Positions 7,272 through 14,882 of a stretch of 14,882 nucleotides of DNA are shown here, in pieces. The stretch's first letter is position 1. Each line of letters begins with the position of its first letter. The DNA is taken from the NCBI GenBank assembly GCA_002897115.2, contig BCIH01000015.1:1-14882 (forward strand). The letters are read 5' to 3'. Both the position numbers and the translations under genes were made by a program. Source of the stretch: Prototheca cutis. Lineage: Eukaryota > Chlorophyta > Trebouxiophyceae > Chlorellales > Chlorellaceae. Below the pieces are notes generated by a model. It did not search any database, was not told where the DNA came from, and worked only from the letters and a program-made list of their open reading frames with translations.

Positions 7272-10269
7272 ATGCGTTCGCTCTTGCTCTGGGCGTTCGT
7301 CGTGCTATATTTCACAATAGAGGTAGGAAAATTGAAGGTGCACATGCAGTCCATCAATTCCCGGCATAACCCATGACTCCCGCGGAANCCGGTCCCTGTT
7401 GCCCAGGTTGGAGCATGCTCCTCGACATTCTTCGGCCTGCCGACTGCCAAGTACGACGCAGTATGTTCCGAAACGATGGAGTACTAAAATGGCGCTGCAG
7501 NACAAGTGTACAGAGTGTCATAGACTCTGNTNCATTCCACATGCCTGCAGGCTNGGAACCGGTGTCTTCCTTCTCACAAGNTCTAGTGCGACCAGCTTCT
7601 GCACGTGCGTCGTGGGAATACCGTGGACNACTGGCATGCCCAGCTGCTTTGACTGAAACGTGGAATGTNNNNCTGNNTCCCATTACTGTGCCAAAGAACC
7701 AACCAGTCGCGAACCTCTNGCATCATTCCGCAGGTCCAAGGGATTTGGGGCGGCNGGCAGCGTCAAGACAGCGACACAAAGTCGCCTGGGACTCAGTGTT
7801 GAGGGCTTGAGCCTGCTCAACTTCAAGTCGTGCTCGGGCGCNGCATGCACCGTCGTTGTCGGACTTGAATGCGTCCCCCGTGGGCAATCCGCCTGCAAGG
7901 CTGATGCCAAGAAGAACATCGGCAACAGCAATGCGGGCAGCGGAAACTTTGGTAGTAACAACCGCGGCAACAACAACATTGGTGAGTTGCTGGGACGTTT
8001 TGTGACCAGTGCCTAGTACGTCGTGCGATGCGCTCTGGATCTGATTTGCAAAATTGGAGCTGGTCGTGCTGACGTGAGCCATCAACAAAGTCCTCTCCAC
8101 ACACATGCTTTATGTTCCCAAACAGGGAACAACAACGTCGGCTCTAGCAACTGGGGCTCCAGCAACACGGGCACCGGCATCATCTGCAACGGCCTGAAAA
8201 ACAAGACCACGTGCCCTGCATCCAAGCTGCTCACGTCCCAAACGCTGGCGGTGAAGGCTCCACCGCCTCCCCCCCCGCCTGCGCTGCCCAAGGTCGTCGT
8301 GTCCGCCGCTTTCTGCGCCCAGTCCACGNGCAGCACTGTGGCCTGCATGGCTGATGTCACGCTCGCTTCCAAGCTGGCCTCTGGAACAGCCTTGTCCATC
8401 GTGTACAAGCTGGGTGGGAAGCAGTTCACAGACTCCTTCAAACCGACCACCACCACCTTCTCGCGCACTGTCATCCTCAATGGCGCTACCAAGAGCAGCG
8501 GCCAGGCGTTTGCCACCTACACCTCTGGCGGCACCCAGGTCAAGTCTGCCGTGGTGTCCATCATCAGCGAGCCCATCGTCATGTCTGCCGCCTGCAAGGG
8601 TCCCGAGTCTGGCAAGGTCACCTGCACTGCGACGGCCAAGCTCGCTGTGGCCGCCAAGGCGAACAGTCCCATCACAGCGACATACACTCTTGGCAGCAAG
8701 GTCATTACAGATAAGTGGGTTCCCACGGGGCTATCGAGCAGCTACACCTCCACACACACCGCCACATTCAGCGGGGTGAGCTCTTCTGCAGGCAAGGTGA
8801 AGGGCAGCTTCACCAGCTCGGCCGGCCACACTCATGTCTCCGCTACCGTCAGTGTCAAGAGCATCCCGCCNCCCCCGTCACCTCCACCCAAAAAGTATCC
8901 GCCGCCGCCATCGCCACTGCCGCCGCCCAAGCAGTCTCCGCCGCCGCCGCCACCCAAGCAGTCCCCGCCGCCGCCGCCGCCTCGCAAGTCCCCGCCGCCG
9001 CCGCCGCCTCGCAAGTCCCCNCCGCCACCACCCACATGCTCCCCACCGCCGCCCACACCGTCTCCCATCGTGCCAAGCCCGCCTCTGCCCCAATCACCAC
9101 CTCCTGAAAGCCCGCCTCCCCCAGAGAGCCCGCCTCCCCCAGAGAGNCCGCCACCACCGGAGAGCCCGCCGCCGCCAGAGAGCCCCCCGCCCCCACCGAG
9201 CCCGCCTCCGCCAGAGAGTCCGCCGCCGTCCAGCCCCCCACCTGGCCCGCCGCCTCCCCCCAGCCCACCNCCAGCCCCGTCCCCACCTCCGCCTACGTAT
9301 GCGAGCTGCTCGGCGCAAGCCAGTTATGGAGCGCCAGACTGCACTACTGAGTGCTCTGGCAAAGGGGGACACGTGAACTACTGCACTGCATCTGATGGCA
9401 GTGACACAGCAATCTGCACCGACAATGAATGGACTGTTGACTGGCTGTGCCCGACTGACTTCCAGTGCACTGATTCAAACGGGCAGTGTGACCCGACCTC
9501 AGACTACAGCTTGCTCATCATTTGCAGCAAAGTGGTAGCCAGTGGAAATGGGCACGCCATGTGCATCAAACCATCGAGCATTCCCCCACCTCCACCACCG
9601 TCGCCACCTCCATCTCCGTCTCCGCCACCACCAACGTACACCAGTTGCTCCGCTGACCATGTGGAGGCCTGGACTACAGATTGCGATAACCCTTGTGAGG
9701 CGATTGGCTATGCCAACTACTGCACTGCGGAAGGAGGTGCCAAGGCCGTTGCGTGCTGGTGGAATCAGTGGTGGATTCCTGATATATGCCCAACAGAGTA
9801 CGACTGTCCCCGGGACGATGGAACATGCGACCCAAACTCGGCAAGGAACTATCTTCTCATATGCGCGAGGGATGAAATGTTACAGAACATTGGCATTGCC
9901 GTGTGTGTGGAAAAGTCAAATCCACCACCTCCACCGCCCCCACCAAGTCCTCCGCCACCGCCCCCTCCTCCTCCACCTGTGAGCCTCACCATCTCAGATG
10001 CCCAATGCCGGAATCACGGTCCCCTCGACTGGAATTGCATGGTGCATGTCGTGACCGATACCATACCACCTGGCGCGGACATCATTGCATACTTTGCCCT
10101 GAACGGGCAGAATTACACTGCAACTGGGACGGTGACGTCATATAACCAGGAGTTGGATGTGAGCATGGCATACGACCAGGTCCTAAATGACTACGGAAAC
10201 TGTGTCGTATTGAGTGTTTATGAAGATGTTCAATTGTGGTCCAACACAATCCCGATTGTGCGGCAATAA
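7272..10269 (+). CDS. Mosaic secreted hydroxyproline-rich glycoprotein with pentapeptide, beta-rich and ten-cysteine modules
   Basis: Preferred model: exons 7272-7337, 7501-7604, 7734-7981 and 8126-10269, about 853 residues. The start MRSLLLWAFVVLYFTI is a signal peptide in its own exon. The last intron (7982-8125, GTGAGT to AACAG, phase 1) is certain because splicing keeps a pentapeptide repeat in register. Intron 7605-7733 (GTGCGT to CGCAG, phase 2) joins the required frame and is likely. The first intron is less sure: donors at 7323 (GTAGGA) and 7338 (GTGCAC) are both phase 0, and an extra exon at 7407-7460 is possible. Order of modules: short Cys-containing N-terminal region; eight NxGxx pentapeptides; beta-rich modules 8290-8571 and 8572-8865; proline hinge 8866-9294; ten-Cys module 9298-9570; short hinge; ten-Cys module 9637-9915; short hinge; beta-rich module 9979-10266; TAA stop. 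Wall or matrix location is inferred from the signal peptide and hinges. I recognise no enzyme motif. Single Ns, denser at 7387-7842, make exact residues uncertain there. Confidence 0.8.
7915..8178 (+). repeat. Eight NxGxx pentapeptide repeats, split by an intron
   Basis: After splicing, the protein reads eight consecutive five-residue units: NIGNS, NAGSG, NFGSN, NRGNN, NIGNN, NVGSS, NWGSS, NTGTG. Asn at position 1 and Gly at position 3 are invariant. The fifth unit is interrupted after the first base of its Gly codon by the intron 7982-8125. The pattern resembles the NxGxG repeats of mycobacterial PPE-MPTR proteins (the Pentapeptide_2 type of family), which also occur sporadically in eukaryotes. 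Such repeats would be expected to form a regular solenoid or an extended Asn-rich surface. Function here is unknown. Confidence 0.9.
8290..8865 (+). repeat. Two tandem beta-rich modules with a conserved C-x9-C pair (third copy at 9979-10266)
   Basis: Two modules of about 95 residues follow each other directly, each starting with a V/I-x-S-A-A-x-C type strand, then C-x9-C, then a stretch like IVYKLGGKQFTDSF or ATYTLGSKVITDKW. A third copy closes the protein (9979-10266) with ISDAQC, the same C-x9-C spacing and AYFALNGQNYTATG. Alternating polar and hydrophobic residues suggest an immunoglobulin-like or similar beta sandwich with one disulfide. Identity between copies is low, so they are old duplications. 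I know no family name for this module. Confidence 0.7.
8866..9294 (+). repeat. Long SPPPP-type proline hinge
   Basis: About 143 codons of Pro and Ser with two sub-regions: first KQSPPPPPP/RKSPPPPPP units carrying Lys or Arg, then ESPPPP units carrying Glu. The charge therefore changes sign from basic to acidic along the rod. Shorter hinges of the same kind separate the later modules (about 9583-9633 and 9919-9978). Such segments are typical of hydroxylated, glycosylated rods in algal wall proteins. Three Ns fall inside (8871, 9021, 9147) and one near the end (9270). Confidence 0.9.
9298..9915 (+). repeat. Tandem pair of ten-cysteine modules separated by a short proline hinge
   Basis: Module 1 (9298-9570) has spacing C-x10-C-x3-C-x9-C-x10-C-x10-C-x5-C-x6-C-x11-C-x12-C. 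Module 2 (9637-9915) has C-x11-C-x3-C-x8-C-x10-C-x10-C-x5-C-x6-C-x11-C-x13-C. All ten cysteines align, and shared words include NYCTA, CPT, GxCDP and LLIxC. Five disulfides per module are likely in the oxidising secretory pathway. It does not match EGF, WSC, SRCR or chitin-binding spacing as I know them. The duplication includes the preceding Pro-Thr-Tyr (hinge border), so module plus linker seem to have been copied as a unit. Confidence 0.85.
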
Positions 10270-11250
10270 TGTCATGGGAAGAAGACCACCTTCCTTTCTG
10301 TGCATGACCGCAAGGAGACCGCGCACATATTTGCTTGCATTCTGCCCAGGTGCCCTGCCTTGCCTGCCGGCTTTCCGTGGTCACCGAACCCCAGCGTTGC
10401 GCCGCCTTCTAGCAAGTGGTTCGTATCCCTTGTTGGACGTGTGTTTGTTGTCAGACCTGTCTCATACCTTCCATATCACCCATCATGCTTCGCCACGCCA
10501 TATCCCTGCCTCGCAATCCCAAGCAGCTTCCACCTTCTGCAAGACCGTTGCTCCAGGGAGGACTGGCCTTCCAACTCCGTGCTGTACCGTCCCGCGTCCT
10601 CCTCTCCATCTCAGTCTGGAACAGTCCTGTCTGACTCTGTGTCCCCATTGCAATCTGTCGGAGCGATTGTGCATGGCAGGCCAAGCTTGCAACTTTGACA
10701 ATNTGCACGTGCCATGCAGTGCTTTAAATACGTGATGCCAGGGGACATGCAAAAAGATGGAAGGACACCGCTGTCCAGCTTCATCCCATGTGACTGGGTC
10801 ATTGTCATGTCAGCAGGGGTGAGATTGCTTTGTAGCTACACTGCAATGCTCGAATGGGCGAGCGCCTGCACTGAAACATGCCTGTTCGATAGTGTTCATG
10901 ATCGCCGTGTGCGCCTTGGCACTGGTTGTCGACAGCATCTCGACGGTAGGTCGCCCACATTNATGGATTCATGGAAATCACAGCGCATGCTCACCACATG
11001 GATCAGCACAGGAGCTGGGGGGTTTAAATGCACAAATTTTGACTGAATGTCGACATGGTGTGCAACGGGCGTGATGGGGGACAAAGGTGCACCCAGGGAA
11101 CTTGTTCAGATGCGTGGTCCAGCGCCAAATGACTGGTCGACCATGACGCCGAAAGTCTTAAAATGGTTACCGGGTTACATCATCAGCATGTGAGGGACAT
11201 CATCAGCCATGGTCAGGGCAGAGACATCCTAGGGTCAGTCAGACACAACT
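10270..11250. other. Convergent 3' regions of the mosaic glycoprotein and EFL genes
   Basis: The two flanking genes end towards each other. I see no TGTAA on the plus strand that would serve the glycoprotein gene. A plus-strand open frame of 58 codons from ATG 10898 to 11074 begins with a hydrophobic, signal-like stretch (see findings) but has no further support. A TTTAAATA stretch lies at 10723-10730. Confidence 0.5.
11175..11179 (-). terminator. TGTAA polyadenylation signal of the EFL gene
   Basis: TTACA on the plus strand, read TGTAA on the minus strand, lies about 72 nt beyond the EFL stop codon at 11251. Position and motif match the canonical chlorophyte polyadenylation signal. Cleavage would be expected 10-20 nt further down. 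Confidence 0.65.
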
Positions 11251-13030
11251 CTACTTGGCGCTGGTGGCGACCACCTTGCCCAGCATCACGGCGGTGTTGC
11301 CGTCCAGGAAGGCAATGCGGGACAGACCCTCGCAGTTCTTGAAGGAGTCGACGACCAGGGGCTGGACGGGCTCAAACACGACCTCAGCCATCTCGTTGGC
11401 CTTCAGGCTGTGGGGCTCCTCCAGCTTCTTGCCACCGGTCTCCTTGCCGACCTTCCAGTTGATGCCCTTGATGCGGCAGGCGGAGCGACCGCACCGCACG
11501 AAGCCGATGGGGGAGTATCCGGCCTTGACCTCGCCGGGGATGTCCAGGGTCTGGATCTGGGCGGTGAAGTCCTTGACGGGCTTCAGGGTGGCGTCAGACT
11601 TCAGGATCATGACGTCGCCGGTGCGGGGCAGGTTGTTCTTGTCCAGGCCCTTGATGTTCATGCCGACGTTGTCGCCGGGGCCAGCCTTATCCACGCGCTT
11701 GTGGTGCATCTCGACGGTGAAGACCTTGCCGGTGCACGGGTTGGCGGTGGTGTGGGTGGGCATGAAGACGACCTCATCGCCGGGCTTGACGATGCCCTGC
11801 TCGACGCGGCCGGCCAGCACATCACCAACACCCTTGATCTTGTAGGCGCCGGAGATGGGCAGACGCAGGGGAGCGTCGGTCTTGCGGTCGGGCAGGTCGA
11901 CCATGTCGTTCAGGGCGTCCAGCAGGGTGTGGACGTGCACCTTGCGGCCCTTGCCGGCCTCGACGTCGACGCCGGACCACCAGGTCATGTTGGTGGACTT
12001 GGTGATCAGGTTGTCGCCCATCCAGCCGGAGATGGGGATGATGGGCACGGACTTGGTGACGAAGTCCGGCTTCCAGCCCACGCGGGCCAGCATGTGGCGC
12101 ATCTCGTTGGAGATCTCCTTGTAGCGGTCCTCGGAGTACTTGGCGACATCGGAGTCCATCTTGTTCACACCGACGATCAGCTGCTTGACACCCAGCAGGT
12201 TCAGCAGGCGAGCGTGCTGGCGGGTCTGGCCCTGGATCTCACCGGCCTTGTGGTCACCCTTCTGGATGGCAGTGGTGAAGTTACCGTCGGCGGGCACCAT
12301 CAGCAGGCACACGTCGGCCTGGGCGGCACCGGAAATCATGTTCTTGATGAAATCCCTGTGGCCTGCGGGCGTGGGGTGCAGGCCAGGCAGACAGGTGAAA
12401 AGGACACGTGACAGGGGGATGACATCATCCACTGCTCATCTCCAGGCCATCCTCTTCCCAAAGGCCAAGACCGTTGCTCACCAGGGGCATCAATGATGGT
12501 GTAGTGCCAGCGGTCCGTGAAGAACTCCTTGGTGGTGCAGGCGATGGTCACACCGCGCTCGCGCTCCTCCTTCTGGCGATCCATGTAGAAGGCGAAGGCG
12601 AAGGAAGACTTGCCCAGGGCAGAGGCCTCCTCCTTCAGCTTCTCCAGCTCACGCTCGGGGATACCTCCCAGCTCGAAGAGCAGGCGACCCGTGGTCGTGG
12701 ACTTGCCGGAATCGACATGTCCGCACTGCGTCATATTGCAATCGGAGGCTTCAGTGGATCGGGATGAAGAAATAATCCTAGCATGGCCCTGCACGGCTCG
12801 CACAGGTGCAGGCGGCACGATCACCCGCCGGCCCCCAAGCAGCACCTCCCACCCCGCACACGCTCCCCCATGCTCATCACCGGCACTCACAATGACGATA
12901 GACAGATGCTGCAATATGTATGAGGGGATGGGAATTGGATGGTGTGAGTTAGTATTGGGGGGGATGTGAAGAGGTCCAACGAGGCAGACACCATCACCAT
13001 GTCGCCGCGCACCTCCTTGCCCTCAGACAT
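11251..13030 (-). CDS. EFL: Elongation factor-like GTPase (EFL), four exons
   Basis: Translational GTPase that replaces eEF1A in most chlorophytes and delivers aminoacyl-tRNA to the ribosome in the cytosol. Exons: 13030-13013, 12908-12891, 12725-12482, 12362-11251; 463 residues, a normal length. Introns are 104, 165 and 119 nt, starting GTGCGC, GTGAGT and GTGAGC and ending TGCAG, CGCAG and CGCAG. The spliced start reads [21 protein letters not shown], with the P-loop GHVDSGKS at about 14-21. DAPG (91-94) is cut by intron 3 within its Gly codon, and NKMD lies at 160-163. The EFL-specific segment [20 protein letters not shown] (about 118-137) separates it from true eEF1A. The first two exons hold only six codons each and are placed by family similarity. 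Codon use is strongly biased to C/G-ending codons such as CTG, AAG, GAG and ATC, as expected for a very highly expressed gene. Stop is TAG at 11251-11253. Confidence 0.96.
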
Positions 13031-13441
13031 TGCTGCTATTCTTCTGAGTCTTCGAAGATGACGTTCCAATCAAGATGCTGGTTTTAGAGGCGGAACATGG
13101 CGTTCAGCTGGGACTACGAGTCTGCTCGACGCGCAGCGCTTGGGAACGGCGCCCCCCTCTGGCGGCCGGGGACAAATCAGCAGAGGCCAACGGCCGATGT
13201 GCGCCAGGGACATCTTCCTGTGCCTCATCACTCTTTACAAGCTCGCATTCCAGCATCGTCGCACAGGGAGCCACGCATATGATCAAACAGATTTGGATGC
13301 AGTCAACCATGTGACAGGATTCAGGGCCTGTGCCTGCGTCAATCAACCCCCTTCACTGCATCGGCGGCCGGGACCCGGCCCGCGGTTCCGGGATTCCTAC
13401 GCGGCCGTGGCGCGAGTCCAGCCATGCGGGTCTGCGCCGCA
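13031..13441. other. Spacer between the hydroquinone reductase 3' end and the EFL start
   Basis: Both flanking genes run on the minus strand. The 200 nt or so next to 13030 must contain the EFL promoter and leader. A weak TATA-like CTCTAAAAC (13081-13089) lies about 50-60 nt upstream of the ATG, and ATTGG (a CCAAT box in reverse) lies between them. No coding sequence is recognised. Confidence 0.4.
13235..13239 (-). terminator. TGTAA polyadenylation signal of the hydroquinone reductase gene
   Basis: The minus strand reads CTTGTAAAG, about 203 nt beyond the stop codon at 13442. It fits the chlorophyte TGTAA signal and leaves about 200 nt for the EFL promoter. Confidence 0.5.
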
Positions 13442-14671
13442 TCATGCCTTGGCAAAGCGGGCGCGGTCGTGGGGTGCCTCCCACCAGGCCTTGCCGCCCA
13501 CGGGGATGATGGAATAGGAGTTGAGCTTCGGGTGGCTCGTGAAGTAATGCCGCTTGAAGTGGTCGACATTGACGCTCCTGGCGACCTCTGCAAATATGGC
13601 CACCGCAGCAATGGAGAGACGGTGTTGAGTCTTCAATTGCCCAGTCCCACTCCCCACGGGCCACTCGCTGCAACCCACTGAGAATCCACAGGTATCCCAC
13701 AGCTCTGGTGTGCATGCGTGCATGCCTGCATGCACCCTCGGCAACCCCCCCAAACGAAACACACACACGCACCAGGCATCTGGTAGATCTCCCGTGTGTA
13801 GTTGCACAGATTTGGGTACTCGTGGATAAAGCTCTTGTTCGTCTTAAAGTAAACCTGGGAGATGCAATACACGGTATGGGGTGCAAGGTCCGGGATCGAG
13901 AAGTTCAGGGGATCGGCTGCCTGCACACAACCCCTGTCATCACACCCCTGTTGTCTCTCCCACCCAAACTCCAGACCCCTCTCCCCCACCCCNCCTCTCC
14001 CCCTGTACCCCAACACCATCACACACGACCCAGTCACACCACACGTGGACTCACCACATACACCTCGTCAAATCGGATCAGTGTCACAAACAGGCGCAGG
14101 TCGGCCTCCGTGAAGCGGTCGCCCACCAGGAACCGCTGCTGGCCCAGCAACTCCTCCGCCTTGTCCAAATGCTCAAAAAGAGTCCTGCCGATAGAATGGG
14201 GCTGGTGCCTGATGCTCCTGCTCTTCCATGTGCATTGGCAAAAAGATTTGGACCCAGGCACCATACACATGTTCGAACTCCTCCCAAGGCTCCCAGTCCC
14301 CGCCGACCCACCAGTCACCCAAGCAAAACCCAGCACCCTCCACCCCCGGTCCACACACACAGCCCCGCACTTGAATGCCTCGTCATATGCCTCCTGTGAC
14401 GTTGCAAAGCCGCAGCGGTAGACGCCATTGTTGATGCTGGGGTACACCCACTCGTTCACCTGGGGTTGATTGATTCAGACAAAGGGTCATGATATATAGA
14501 GCCCCATTGAGACGGTGGGTTGCGGGGAGGGTGACGCCCACACATGGTTGACTGCCATGCGTTGAACCCCCACCCCACCCCACCCTCTCCCCCCTGCCTC
14601 ACCTTGTCAATCTCGTCCCGCAGTTCCGCGGGGTAAAGATCCAACTCTGGATTCTTGGCCAGAGCGTTGAG
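13442..14671 (-). CDS. Glutathionyl-hydroquinone reductase (ECM4/YqjG/omega-GST family), C-terminal part
   Basis: Enzymes of this family reduce glutathionyl-hydroquinones with glutathione, releasing hydroquinone and GSSG. Five exons are visible: 14671-14603, 14459-14371, 14184-14055, 13854-13773 and 13587-13442, giving 171 C-terminal residues and TGA. The introns between them are 143, 186, 200 and 185 nt. The spliced product follows E. coli YqjG closely: LDLYPAELRDEIDK, then VNEWVYPSINNGVYRCGFAT, SQEAYDEAFKTLFEHLDKAE, TEADLRLFVTLIRFDEVYV, REIYQMPEVARSVNVDHF and HYFTSHPKLNSYSIIPVG. Residue spacing in the aligned blocks spanning three of the junctions equals that of YqjG, which fixes those splice sites. 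The N-terminal thioredoxin fold with the catalytic Cys-Pro motif is missing and must lie beyond 14882, or in sequence lost at the window end. An acceptor (CATGCAG) precedes the first visible exon, so an intron starts at 14672. Intron 14185-14370 is stop-free and a multiple of three. Confidence 0.93.
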
Positions 14672-14860
14672 CTGCATGGGAGGTGGCGGCAAAAAATGGT
14701 GGACTTGCGGATGGATGGAACCTTGCCTCGCACCACCACCATGCCAAGAACGAGCCAGCCAGTTGATCACCAACCGCCCGCCTGATCCTGCTTTCTCAGC
14801 CCGGCGGCCCGATACAAAAAAGAGGCACATCCACGCCCCCAGGGCATCACAACAAACAAT
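14672..14860 (-). other. Part of an intron of the hydroquinone reductase gene
   Basis: Above the acceptor at 14672-14678 I see no reading frame resembling the preceding part of the family, so this stretch is taken as intron. It contains T-rich minus-strand tracts near the acceptor (ATTTTTTGCC) as expected. No donor can be assigned within the window. Confidence 0.5.
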
Positions 14861-14882
14861 CCCCCCCCCCCCCCCCCCCCCC
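14861..14882. repeat. C22 homopolymer at the window end
   Basis: Twenty-two uninterrupted C bases close the window. It may be a real poly(C)/poly(G) tract in the intron at which the contig stopped, or an artefact of low-quality sequence ends. It breaks the hydroquinone reductase gene. Confidence 0.9.

Noticed and set aside
8832..9376. Gly-rich minus-strand and Arg/Ala-rich plus-strand frames over the second hinge
   Set aside because: Shadows of the SPPPP coding repeat of the 7272-10269 gene.
11410..12411. 333-codon plus-strand open frame opposite EFL
   Set aside because: Antisense of a highly codon-biased gene; the absence of stops follows from EFL codon use, and the translation (Gly/Val/Asp/His-rich) has no domain.
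13855..13920. Longer exon of the hydroquinone reductase starting at the acceptor at 13921
   Set aside because: It would insert 22 residues after FDEVYV, whereas the acceptor at 13855 gives exactly the residue spacing of YqjG.

Overview
The window looks like nuclear DNA of a green alga (Chlorophyta). The evidence is GC-rich sequence with spliceosomal introns, extensin-like proline-rich wall proteins, a translation elongation factor of the EFL type instead of ordinary eEF1A, and the chlorophyte polyadenylation signal TGTAA behind at least two genes. The class (Chlorophyceae or Trebouxiophyceae) cannot be decided from what is visible. Scattered N positions and one homopolymer frameshift show that this is draft sequence.

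Layout, left to right. 1-1591: no gene recognised. 1592-2891 (minus): a secreted proline-rich wall glycoprotein, two exons, with a one-base frameshift in a G8 run. 2892-4088: intergenic, including the 3' region of the next gene. 4089-5827 (minus): a mitochondrial iron-containing alcohol dehydrogenase, three exons. 5828-7271: divergent promoter region. 7272-10269 (plus): a large mosaic extracellular glycoprotein. It has a signal peptide, eight NxGxx pentapeptides, two beta-rich modules, a long PPSPP hinge, two ten-cysteine modules and a third beta-rich module. 10270-11250: convergent 3' regions. 11251-13030 (minus): EFL, four exons, the first two only 18 nt each. 13031-13441: spacer. 13442-14671 (minus): C-terminal five exons of a glutathionyl-hydroquinone reductase (ECM4/YqjG type), whose N-terminus lies beyond the window. 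The window ends in a C22 run.

The genes do not form an operon or pathway. Two encode secreted wall or matrix proteins and three encode housekeeping or metabolic enzymes. Exon models were built by reading frames across splice sites and checking them against remembered family sequences. Twelve well-supported introns all begin GTG and mostly end GCAG. The most novel content is the 7272-10269 protein and the module it seems to share with the protein at 1592-2891.
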